DNA of 64,000 bases, taken from Girardinichthys multiradiatus. Lineage: Eukaryota; Chordata; Actinopteri; Cyprinodontiformes; Goodeidae. The stretch lies in assembly GCF_021462225.1 (NCBI RefSeq), contig NC_061817.1, positions 14,847,810-14,911,809 of the forward strand, read 5' to 3'. The notes below the pieces were generated by a model. The model saw only the letters and a program-made list of their open reading frames with translations. It was not told the origin of the DNA and made no database searches. The first letter of the stretch is position 1. Each line of letters begins with the position of its first letter. Below are positions 11,123 to 20,294 of this stretch, piece after piece. A program made the translations under genes and the position numbers.

Positions 11123-12725
11123 CAGGTCCTTCTCAAAATATTAGCATATTGTGATAAAGTTCATTATTTTCCATAATGTCATGATGAAAATTTAACATTC
11201 ATATATTTTATATTCATTGCACACTAACTGAAATATTTCAGGTCTTTTATTGTCTTAATACGGATGATTTTAGCATACAGCTCATGAAAACCCAAAATTC
11301 CTATCTCACAAAATTAGCATATCATTAAAAGGGTCTCTAAACGAGCTATGAACCTAATCATCTGAATCAACGAGTTAACTCTAAACACCTGCAAAAGATT
11401 CCTGAGGCCTTTAAAACTCCCAGCCTGGTTCATCACTCAAAACCCCAATCATGGGTAAGACTGCTGACCTGACTGCTGTCCAGAAGGCCACTATTGACAC
11501 CCTCAAGCAAGAGGGTAAGACACAGAAAGAAATTTCTGAACGAATAGGCTGTTCCCAGAGTGCTGTATCAAGGCACCTCAGTGGGAAGTCTGTGGGAAGG
11601 AAAAAGTGTGGCAGAAAACGCTGCACAATGAGAAGAGGTGACCGGACCCTGAGGAAGATTGTGGAGAAGGGCCGATTCCAGACCTTGGGGGACCTGCGGA
11701 AGCAGTGGACTGAGTCTGGAGTAGAAACATCCAGAGCCACCGTGCACAGGCGTGTGCAGGAAATGGGCTACAGGTGCCGCATTCCCCAGGTCAAGCCACT
11801 TTTGAACCAGAAACAGCGGCAGCAGCGCCTGACCTGGGCTACAGAGAAGCAGCACTGGACTGTTGCTCAGTGGTCCAAAGTACTTTTTTCGGATGAAAGC
11901 AAATTCTGCATGTCATTCGGAAATCAAGGTGCCAGAGTCTGGAGGAAGACTGGGGAGAAGGAAATGCCAAAATGCCAGAAGTCCAGTGTCAAGTACCCAC
12001 AGTCAGTGATGGTCTGGGGTGCCGTGTCAGCTGCTGGTGTTGGTCCACTGTATTTTATCAAGGGCAGGGTCAATGCAGCTAGCTATCAGGAGATTTTGGA
12101 GCACTTCATGCTTCCATCTGCTGAAAAGCTTTATGGAGATGAAGATTTCATTTTTCAGCACGACCTGGCACCTGATCACAGTGCCAAAACCAGTGGTAAA
12201 TGGTTTACTGACCATGGTATCACTGTGCTCAATTGGCCTGCCAACTCTCCTGACCTGAACCCCATAGAGAATCTGTGGGATATTGTGAAGAGAACGTTGA
12301 GAGACTCAAGACTCTGGATGAGCTAAAAGCCGCTATCGAAGCATCCTGGGCCTCCATAAGACCTCAGCAGTGCCACAGGCTGATTGCCTCCATGCCACGC
12401 CGCATTGAAGCAGTCATTTCTGCCAAAGGATTCCCGACCAAGTATTGAGTGCATAACTGTACATGATTATTTGAAGGTTGACGTTTTTTGTATTAAAAAC
12501 ACTTTTCTTTTATTGGTCGGATGAAATATGCTAATTTTGTGAGATAGGAATTTTGGGTTTTCATGAGCTGTATGCCAAAATCATCCGTATTAAGACAATA
12601 AAAGACCTGAAATATTTCAGTTAGTGTGCAATGAATCTAAAATATATGAATGTTAAATTTTCATCATGACATTATGGAAAATAATGAACTTTATCACAAT
12701 ATGCTAATTTTTTGAGAAGGACCTG
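11123..12725 (+). mobile_element. Full-length Tc1-type DNA transposon, copy 1
   Basis: The element is 1603 bp, bounded by TA target duplications at 11121-11122 and 12726-12727. It has long, nearly perfect terminal inverted repeats of about 200 bp (11123-11325 and about 12524-12725), both starting CAGGTCCTTCTCAAAA. The transposase gene lies between them. Only a few mismatches separate the two terminal repeats, so the insertion is fairly young. It sits between retroviral remnants. A second copy of the same family occurs at 47571-48627. Confidence 0.93.
11451..12448 (+). pseudogene. Tc1 transposase with 3-prime frameshift
   Basis: The ATG at 11451 opens a DDE transposase. It has an N-terminal paired-type helix-turn-helix DNA-binding half (first about 110 residues, with a typical GCSQSAVSRHL recognition helix). 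The catalytic domain has Asp in LFSDESKF, Asp in FQHDLAP and Glu in NPIENLWD; the last two are 34 residues apart (DD34E). Compared with the second copy, 7 bases are missing near 12312. This shifts the frame and ends the protein at 12326 instead of the family stop at 12446-12448, removing the last about 45 residues. It also has Asp where the other copy has Ala in the LAPxHSA motif. It is probably inactive. Confidence 0.9.
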
Positions 12726-12850
12726 TATACTGTTGCACTTGGAGAGGATCTCAGCTTATCCATGTATGCTGCTGCAATGTCTATCATCTCCTCTTTCTCA
12801 TCAACTTCCCCTTTTCCTTCTTTAACAACATTCTATTCTCCCTTATCCAG

Positions 12851-14440
12851 TCATTGTTGACTGGGTTGTCCAGTTTGACAGTTTCTAGCCCAATGACCAT
12901 GCTGTCCACAAGCCCAGCATACATAATCTCTTCCATCATCTCCCCCTCTCACTTGCCTCCGTCCACACCCCCTAAGGCCTCCTCTTCCTCTGAAAATTCC
13001 TCTCATTCTACCCCTCCCCCTACTTACTGGTCCTGCATAAAATATTTCATTTTCAGCATAGAAAGTATCAGTAGGGGGTTGTTTATTCTTTCCACTGACC
13101 ACCTTTTCAGCATGCATTGCCCAGTTCTGCCAACTGCTAACCGAGCAGGTGGGTAGATCAATATTATGTTTTGTGACCCAGTTGTTCGAGCTACCGCACC
13201 CTGTTGGCGGTCAGACGCCTCGGAGCCCTACCGGTTCTTTGGAACCCCGAAAACGGTTACACACTCTATCTAAAGACTTTTCAAGGAATGACTCTCAACC
13301 AGTTTCTAACTTTTTGCTCTTTTTAATCTAAGTTAAGGCAGAGGAATGATTACAGAGATTAGCGCTGAGGCTCCCGTCTCTGAGCGTCGCTGTTTGTTAG
13401 AGGATGACGAAGAGCCTCGATGAAAGTCACATGTAGTTTTATATCTGGCACTCCAATGCAATGGATGTGCCCTCCCTCAGTGTTTATCAGTAGACTATGT
13501 GTCACCATTGTGGTGTCTATCTGTTAGATATTGTTGTAGCGGGTGTCCATCCTTAATCTAATGTGCTGTAGCTTTCTAATCAAACCAGTTATACCGGCTG
13601 CTCCACTATCAAACCCAGTGCCCCAGCTTCAGGTCATTTTATGACAAACCTTGGGCCATTTCTACTTGTACTGTGTGTCTATGAGCATTCTTATCCTATT
13701 CTAACAAAAGGAAAACATTAGAACTTATATTTTATTTCACTATGGTATAAATGGGAAAACCAGCTATGAGCATATTAATAAAGGTTATTCCTAACACAGT
13801 TAAGAATCTCACGTAAAGCATTTGCCTGGAGGGCATTTTTTAACTGCTGTTGAAAAGGGCTGTCATCAGAATTATCATGTTGCAGTCCACTATTTCTTTT
13901 AAACACTTCTTCCATTCTCAGTCTATACTCAATGATTGGCTCTCCTATTTTCTGTTTAGTCTGGTTAATGATGGTATAATCTGCTCTCTGTCTAAACTCT
14001 CCTTCTAACATTTCCCTCAACACCACAATTCGTGGATTATCTATTCAACTGGCGTTAAGAGTTCAGGGCAACCGCAGCTGCTGCAGCAGTCTGTGGCTGC
14101 CTGTCCCTCCCCCATAGTACACAAGTGTCATTTTCTTCTTGTCTGGCAACTGCTATATAAACCTCCTTGCTCTTTTTATCGTTCCCTGCCTTTCTTTTAT
14201 AAGCTTCAGCAAGCCAATTTTTTATTGCCCTTATTAATTCTTGGCTAGGTTTTTCCCTTTTCTAAATTTGTCTTTCTGTTGTAATCTCTGTACCAAATGG
14301 GTACAAGCAGGAACCAAAAGATATCCTTTAAAATTATAATCTTTCTACAATTCAGCGAGATTTTTTACTGTATTTGGATCTTTTGAGTGCATAAACTTTA
14401 CATCTTCTAACGGGGGATGCTTCCGGACGCAGTTCCCCAT
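12851..14440 (-). pseudogene. gag: Minus-strand ERV gag relic with zinc knuckle
   Basis: On the minus strand a start codon at 14438-14440 opens with Met-Gly-Asn-Cys, a classic N-myristoylation start of retroviral matrix proteins. The frame is broken by several stops through about 14030. A capsid C-terminal segment follows at 14026-13775, and a glycine/arginine-rich nucleocapsid with one complete CCHC knuckle (Cys-x2-Cys-x4-His-x4-Cys) follows at 13190-12851. About 580 bases of unrecognised sequence (13190-13770) separate the capsid and nucleocapsid blocks and look like an insertion. No polymerase was found. It is a different gag lineage from the plus-strand one upstream. Confidence 0.65.
13190..13770. 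other. Unassigned insert within the gag relic
   Basis: No coding similarity on either strand. It begins next to AGCTACCGCACCCTG, a 15-mer also present near 10969, and could be an LTR fragment or a non-autonomous element. No terminal repeats or target duplication could be defined. Confidence 0.3.
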
Positions 14441-14697
14441 TTTAAGAGTTTTTTTTTAATCTATTGTTTAGAACTGAGTTCTACTTTTATTAATTTATAA
14501 TAGCGCTATTTATTTTATTCTCTGTGCTTTATTATATATACTTTTATCCTATTTACACTAGTTTATTATTATTATTCAGACTCCGCTCTTTTTTTTTTTT
14601 ATCTAACAGGGGTATAGTATTTATATATATTTTTGTAGCCTACCATCAAATCAAAACAGAATTTCTCAACGGGCCCCCAACCTCTCCCAGAAAACAG

Positions 14698-14702
14698 GCT
14701 TC
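14698..14702. repeat. Left target-site duplication GCTTC
   Basis: GCTTC directly precedes the outer end of the minus-strand gypsy LTR at 14703. The same five bases directly follow the other outer end at 25466. Five-base duplications are typical of Ty3/gypsy integrases. Confidence 0.75.
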
Positions 14703-15166
14703 TATCATGAATTGCTTAGGTAGTCGAAGTAGAACAAAACCAGAGGATGAAACAGACTCAGCACACAGGATAAGACGGTAAATGAGGTTTATTACTACTG
14801 TAGACTTTGTTTAAGGAATCTTGAGTTGGAGTTGTCTAGAAACCAGAGGAGGAGGAGGTAAACCCAGGAATCCAAGGAGAGAGAGAGAGAGAGTACTGGT
14901 GATGAGAATATTTACAGTGCAGTCCTTAGGAGGGAGTATTACCGGATGTTGGCAGGCAGGTAGGCAGATAGGCAGGTCGACAGGCAGACAGGCAGGCAGA
15001 CGGATAGGCAGACAGACAGTAGTCCACATAACTGAGGTTATGTTCCAGCAAAGGTCTGTATCAGCAGCTACCTTAAGAAGCCCATGAGCTCATTAGGAGA
15101 ATGCGTTGCAGCTGCAGACAATGAGCTGCCAGAACCAACCAGAAGGGGAGGAGCAGAGATCCTACA
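14703..15166 (-). repeat. 3-prime LTR of the gypsy element
   Basis: Read on the minus strand, the LTR starts TGTAGGATC at 15166, immediately after a polypurine tract. It holds an AATAAA signal (around 14788) and ends at 14703 against the GCTTC duplication. The inner boundary repeats at 25466. A tetranucleotide-rich tract of GGCA/GACA units occupies about 14950-15018, and a GA run about 14879-14892. The terminal dinucleotide at 14703 reads TA rather than the expected TG, consistent with one transition. Confidence 0.75.
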
Positions 15167-15182
15167 GTACCCTCCCCTCAAC
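15167..15182 (-). promoter_or_regulatory. Polypurine tract
   Basis: On the minus strand GTTGAGGGGAGGGTAC lies directly before the LTR start TGTAGG. This is the expected plus-strand primer for an LTR retrotransposon. Confidence 0.7.
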
Positions 15183-15234
15183 GATTGCCTCCAGGCAATC
15201 CAGAACACTTTTCAGGATGGCGTTTGTAAAAGGA

Positions 15235-17945
15235 CGTGATGAGAGCAGGGTCCAGGATGTGAGAACGGAGGAACCCAGGTTCTCTCTTCAGGTCCATATC
15301 CTGCCCAATCCACAAGATATGAACAACCACGCCCCTACGCGAACATCAGGATACGATTGACCGTATAGCAGGGTGGTCATCAATGAGTCGAGCAGGAGGA
15401 GGGGCTTGGTGGGAGGGACTCAGGGGACTTTCCGAGACTGGCTTGATCTTGGGAAACATGGAAAGTAGGGTGAATGTGCATGGAAGATGGTAGTTTGAGT
15501 TCACCGCCACGATGGGTGAATGATCTCTCGATGAGAAAGGGCCAATTAAATGGGGGGAGACACTTTCTAGAAGTATCTTTTAATTAATATTCCTGGTGGA
15601 AGCCAGACTCTCTGATTGATGCGGTAGACAGGTGCAGCAGAACGGTGACGGTTAGCGAACCTCTATTTTGTTCCGACGTGCGTAGGAGGGTCCTCCTGGT
15701 CTGTTACCAGATCCTATGACACCGGGAAACATAATGCTGAACAGAGGGGACCAGGATGTCAAATTCAACACTGGGAAACAGCGGGGGTAGATAGCCCAGT
15801 GAAGCCTCAAAGGGGGACAAACCAGTAGCAGAGGAAGTATGTGTGTTGTGAGCATATTCGATCCATGTGAGATGTTTGCACCAAGAAGAGGGGTTGTCAT
15901 TTATTACGCACCTCAAGGCGACTTCAAGTTCCTGGTTGCATCTTTCTGTCTGTCCATTAGATTGGGGGTGGTATCCAGATGAAAGACTTACGGAGGCACC
16001 AAGAGCTTTGCAAAACTCCTTCCAAACTTGCGAGATGAACTGCGGGCTTCGGTCAGAAACAATGTCCAAAGGTATGCCATGGATGCGGAAAACGTGGAGA
16101 ACCAGGAGTTGGGCAGTCTCCAATGCAGACGGAAGCTTGGGTAAAGGAACAAAATGGGCTGTTTTAGAGAATCTGTCAACAACAGTAAGGATGACTGTGT
16201 TACCATCAGATGGCGGGAGACCAGTGATGAAATCAACGGAAATGTGGGACCAGGGGCGGCTAGGGGTGGGCAGAGGTTGAAGAAGACCAGCAGGGGGTTG
16301 ATTAGTGTTCTTGTTTCGAGCACATGTGGGACAAGCTGCAACAAAATCTTTAATGTTGAGGTTCATAGTCGGCCACCAGAAATACCTTTTGGTAAATGTG
16401 ATCATACGAGTCACCCCAGGATGACAAGTCAATTTATTGTTGTGCACCCAATCCAGAACTTTATTGACGACATAGTTGGGAATGAACAGCTTGCCCACTG
16501 GGCCAGTACCTGGGTCAGGTTCGGACCTCTGTGCCTCCCTGATGTCCTTTTCAATGGCCCAGGTGAGGGCGCCCACAATACAAGAATCCGGTAGGATGGA
16601 AGCTTCAGTCTTGAGTTGGTCAGAATGAGAGAACTGGCGAGAGAGAGCGTCAGGCTTAATGTTCTTGGAACCGGGGTCTGTAGGAGATAGAAAAATTAAA
16701 ACGAGCAAAAAACAGAGAACAACGGGCTTGTCTGGGGTTAATTCTCTTGGCATTTTGAATGTAGGAGAGGTTCTTATGATCAGTCCAAATGAGAAAAGGG
16801 ACTTCAGTACCCTCTAACCAATGCCGCCATTCCTCAAGCGCCAACTTGATGGCTAAAAGTTCACGGTTGCCCACATCATAATTTTTCTCTGCTGGAGACA
16901 AGCGACGAGAAAAATAGGCACATGGATGTACCTTATCATCCAGAGGAGACCGTTGAGAAAGAATAGCCCCTACTCCAATGTCAGAAGCATCAACCTCTAC
17001 AATAAATTGTGCACATGGATCAGGATGGGTCAATATGGGTGCTGAAGAAAATAGAGTCTTTAATTCCCCAAATGCCCTTTCTGCCTCAGGAGTCCAATGG
17101 AACGTTTTCAGAGAGGAGGTGAGTTGAGTGAGAGGTGCAGTAACCTGACTGTAGTTCCTTATAAACTTCCTATAAAAATTTGCAAATCCCAAGAACCTTT
17201 GAAGTTGCCTACAATCAGTTGGAGTAGGCCACTCTGCCGCTGCCTTGGTTTTCTCGGATCAGTTCTGTACCTGCCTTCCTGCAAAAATAAAACCCAAAAA
17301 AGACACAGATGTGACACTGAATTCGCACTTTTCGGCTTTAACCAAGAGTTGATTCTCAAAAAGCCTCTGGAGAACTGTTCTGACATGCTGGCGATGTTGT
17401 TCTATTGTCCTGGAAAAATCAAAAGGTCATCCAGATAAACGATAAACAAAGAGGTTGAGAAAGCACGAAGAACATCATATAAGAAGAGCCTGGGAAAACA
17501 GCGGGGTGCCATTAGTCAACCCGAAAGGCATAACCAAATACTCAAATGTCCTAGGGGGGTTTGAAAGCTGTTTTCTCACTCAGCACCCTCTCGGATCCAG
17601 ACCAAATGGTACAGCATTGCACAGGTCGAGTTAGTGAAGATCTTGGCAGAATGTAATTGTTCATGTATGGAATCAATAAGTGGTAGTGGATATTTATTTT
17701 TAATAGTGATTTGATTCAATCCTCTATAATCAATACAGGGTCTTAATGTGCCGTCCTTCTTACCCGCGAAGAAGAATCCGGCGCCAACAGGGGAGGTAGA
17801 CGGACGAATGATCCCAGATGCTAAAGAATCCTCAATGTACTCTTTCATGACCTTTCTCTCGGGTCCGGAGAGATTAAAGAGTCTGCTGAATGGTAGCGGA
17901 GCGCCTGGGAGGAGATCAGAGACATTAAGGACATCCTTCAATCAA
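15235..17945 (-). pseudogene. pol: Ty3/gypsy chromovirus pol (RT, RNase H, integrase, chromodomain)
   Basis: Order on the minus strand: the N-terminal RT block (about 17925-17576) with [13 protein letters not shown] and YPLPLID; the RT active site YLDD near 17425-17440 in another frame; RNase H (17192-16656) with VEVDASD and [12 protein letters not shown]; then integrase (about 16700-15704). The integrase has a CPTC zinc region and the DDE residues in [13 protein letters not shown] and [11 protein letters not shown]-terminal chromodomain (about 15375-15235) is recognisable by [17 protein letters not shown] and is interrupted by a TAG. Several frameshifts and stops show it is dead. The RT is cut near 17925-17946, where Polinton sequence begins. 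The chromodomain normally targets such elements to heterochromatin. Confidence 0.9.
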
Positions 17946-17949
17946 ACGA

Positions 17950-18180
17950 GGTGTGAAAATTTTGACAGGTGGGCGGGACTTCTGGTGGCTGGGACATCCT
18001 AGGGCGGGACTTCCAGTGGCTGGGCCTTCCTGTGACGTAACCGGATATCATCATTAATCGGATGTTGTCATTAGCCGGATATCATCATTAATCGGATGTT
18101 GTCATTAGCCGGATATCATCATTAATCGGATGTTGTCATTAACCGGAAGTTGTCATTACAAGGAAGCGACTCTTTCTAAT
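17950..18180. repeat. Polinton left-terminal region, copy 1
   Basis: It begins around TTTTGACAGGTGGGCGGG, shared with copy 2 at about 60055 (TTTTGACAGGTGGGTGGG). It contains two GGGCGGGACTTC-type blocks and three head-to-tail 34-bp units at 18041-18142 (each starting CCGGATATCATCATTAATCG), followed by a divergent partial unit. CCGGAAGT at 18143-18150 is a consensus ETS/GABP site. Copy 2 lacks the 34-bp units. The right terminal repeat is not in the window, so the inverted-repeat nature is inferred. Confidence 0.6.
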
Positions 18181-18185
18181 TGTAT

Positions 18186-18214
18186 GTTTTTAGATGTTTT
18201 TTACATCTAAAAAC
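18186..18214. repeat. Perfect 12-bp hairpin with T5 loop
   Basis: GTTTTTAGATGT (18186-18197) pairs exactly with ACATCTAAAAAC (18203-18214) around five T. It lies at the edge of the terminal tandem repeats of the Polinton copy. Confidence 0.6.
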
Positions 18215-18740
18215 AAAACATGTAGTTTCTCCACTTTAAAAGGTCACTCAATTTAATGCAGGCACATCACACGAAATTCTGATAAGAAGAGAGAACCTGA
18301 CAGATTGTAAATTCATTTTGTTTTAACACAGGGGGTTATTTAGATGCTATTTAGAAAAGAAGGATGAATTGGCTTCTGTTGTAGAGATGATCTAAAACAG
18401 AGAAACCAATGAACAGAAAACAATTTTTATGAGTGCTCAGCATCCGGTTTCCAAATTAGAAATGGATTCTACAGCTAAAAGACTTTGTTTGGAATCATGA
18501 GAGACTCCATTTGGTAAAATGGATGATAATTTTACTTACCTTAGGCTTTTCTTTTTTCTCACCTTAGAGCAATAGTTATTGATGATTTAGAGAAAACAGT
18601 TTTCTCCTCATTCCACGTGGGAGCCAGAGGTTGTAACCAGTATGTCTATGTAAAACGTAACAAGAAACTGAAAAAAATAAAAAATAAAGGTTATAAAATA
18701 CTCAGACATGTCACTGTTTATTGAATTAAAGCAGACAACT

Positions 18741-19016
18741 TGTGTATTGTCTCAGACAGTCTTCACACCAACTGTAGTCAAAAGTAATCAAGAGGAAAAT
18801 AGCAATTCCTGGCTATAAGTCTGGAGCATTGTCTGACAATACACATCCACTGTTTAATGAATAGATGGGCAGACCTCTAAACATCCACAGGTGTGCATTG
18901 TCTCAGACAGTCTTCACACCAACTGTAGTCACAAAGTAATTAAGAGGAAAATGGCACTTTCCTGGCTATATGTCTGGAGCATTGTCTGACAATACACATC
19001 CACTGTTTAATGAATT
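18741..19016. repeat. Two-copy direct repeat, each copy bounded by an inverted repeat
   Basis: Unit 1 (18741-18863) and unit 2 (18891-19018) are nearly identical. Each starts with a TGTGTATTGTCTCAGACA-like arm and later carries TGTCTGACAATACACA (18830-18845 and 18983-18998). The arms within a unit are complementary except for a 2-base bulge, so each unit can fold into a long stem. A CACTGTTTAATGAATTAA string ends each unit and also occurs once just before unit 1. Copy 2 of the Polinton lacks this module. Confidence 0.7.
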
Positions 19017-19225
19017 AACGCGTCTGCGCTGTTGCTGAGGTGTCTCGGGGGGGTATGGCCAAGGGGCGTAACTAAGCGCGCTAATAGGATTTTGTCATTA
19101 GGGAGCGAATCTAGAATCAACAAATTAAAAAACAGAGGGGCGTTCTTCATTGTTTGTTTTAAATACTAGCGGAAAATGCAACAATTTACCTGCAGCATTC
19201 GCTGAAAAAGAACGCTTGTTGAACA

Positions 19226-20146
19226 ATGGTTAGAGTTAAGAGAGTTTTTCATCAAACCGGGGAGAAAAGCAAGATGTGCCAAGATGATGAACAACCATCT
19301 ACATCATCTATTTCCTCGTCTGAGATACCTATCGGAATTCCTATCGTAACATACTCTGCAGATGATGGTTCAACTTCACCAATAACAATGGATGAAAAAC
19401 AGGCCTCAGGTCAGCTAAGACGTACATCTCTTCTGTGTGAAACCCCAGTAACCGTCTACAGGCATACGCGCCGTGAAATGGATGCCCCGAAGAAATCAAC
19501 ATATCACCTATGCAAGGTACAAAGGCCTCCGTTCGACACTCTGCAGGAAGAGTGGTCTTTGGAACCATATGGACTGAGCGGTAGCTGGGGGTATATTTTC
19601 ATGTACGAAATAGGAGAGCTCTGCCTGTATCAATTGGATCAAGACGAGGTATTTAATGGATCATTGGCTCTGTGTACTCTCACCCACAACGACTGGGCTG
19701 TGTTACGGCTGGCAATCCCACACCTTAATAACCCTGAATCAGTCTCAGTGTACGAAAGGGAGGATGAAGATGAAAGCTCTCCTCGACCAGCAAAAAGGAT
19801 GAGAATGTGTCCTTCCGATGTTGAAATAGCTGCGAGAGAACCTCTCTTTAGTGCAGTGTGGGGGTCAAAAACCACAGCAAATGGCCGCTGGTCTTTTCAG
19901 GCAAGCAAACGCAAGAATAACCAGACGACCCCCTCAGATCTGTTTGTGTTGGAGGCATTCAATCAGAACTGCGGTGTATTCAAGACTGTGCTGGCTCTAC
20001 CGTATGATGCTTGGGTTGAGAAGATGAATGAAATTGGACAGCGTCTTTCCAACCTTTTCGAAAACCCACGCTGCTGGATTGATGTTATGTCAGTGAAAAG
20101 AATCCTGACGTTCCCTGTTGTGGATCTAAAGCCCACCCTCTTTTGA
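19226..20146 (+). CDS. Polinton ORF A, unknown protein, 306 aa
   Basis: The frame is uninterrupted from an ATG in a good context (ACAATGG). The context and the first residues (MxRVKRV) are conserved in copy 2 at 60454. The N-terminus is basic and then Ser/Thr-rich. Residues about 70-175 form a conserved block with LCETPVTVYRHTRREMDAPK, VQRPPF and GSLALCTLTH. An acidic, Pro-rich low-complexity linker follows, and then a second conserved block (about 205-300) with PSDLFVLEAFNQNCGVFKTV and a C-terminus MSVKRILTFP. No signal peptide, membrane segment or motif known to me is visible. It is the first gene after the terminal region, so it may act early (regulation, replication or host interaction), but that is position-based inference. 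Copy 2 preserves both blocks despite many indels. Confidence 0.75.
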   Translation: MVRVKRVFHQTGEKSKMCQDDEQPSTSSISSSEIPIGIPIVTYSADDGSTSPITMDEKQASGQLRRTSLLCETPVTVYRHTRREMDAPKKSTYHLCKVQRPPFDTLQEEWSLEPYGLSGSWGYIFMYEIGELCLYQLDQDEVFNGSLALCTLTHNDWAVLRLAIPHLNNPESVSVYEREDEDESSPRPAKRMRMCPSDVEIAAREPLFSAVWGSKTTANGRWSFQASKRKNNQTTPSDLFVLEAFNQNCGVFKTVLALPYDAWVEKMNEIGQRLSNLFENPRCWIDVMSVKRILTFPVVDLKPTLF

Positions 20147-20205
20147 GGACCCACCCTCTTTTGAGGACCCACCCTCTTTTGAGGACCCACTCCCCTTCTT
20201 GAGGA
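20132..20205. repeat. 18-bp minisatellite over the ORF A stop
   Basis: Three perfect units of CCCACCCTCTTTTGAGGA (20132-20185) are followed by a divergent longer unit. The TGA in the first unit is the ORF A stop codon. Copy 2 has a single related unit at about 61395-61412, so the array expanded in copy 1. Confidence 0.85.
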
Positions 20206-20224
20206 CCCTCCCACCTTCCTGCGC

Positions 20225-20231
20225 TATATAT
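20225..20231 (+). promoter_or_regulatory. TATA box for ORF B
   Basis: TATATAT sits 64 bases before the ORF B start. The same arrangement, TATATATA then a conserved AACTGCRAGCTCACAGAC block, occurs in copy 2 at 61425-61432. Conservation of box and downstream leader between the copies supports a real promoter. Confidence 0.6.
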
Positions 20232-20294
20232 CAGGGTCTAACTGCGAGCTCACAGACTCTTCTTCTTCATAACGGCGGGCGGCAGACCTTGAGA

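Noticed and set aside
14709..14781. Short frame MNCLGSRSRT... followed by GTAAAT, resembling a lipid-modified first exon
   Set aside because: It lies entirely inside the minus-strand gypsy LTR. It has 24 codons and no partner exon, so chance is more likely.
15867..16594. Plus-strand open frames over the gypsy integrase
   Set aside because: They are antisense to a clear integrase with conserved motifs, so they are shadows.
18741..19016. Possible CRISPR-like array (repeated hairpin units)
   Set aside because: Only two units of about 125 bp in a eukaryotic transposon. There is no short repeat/spacer periodicity and no cas genes.
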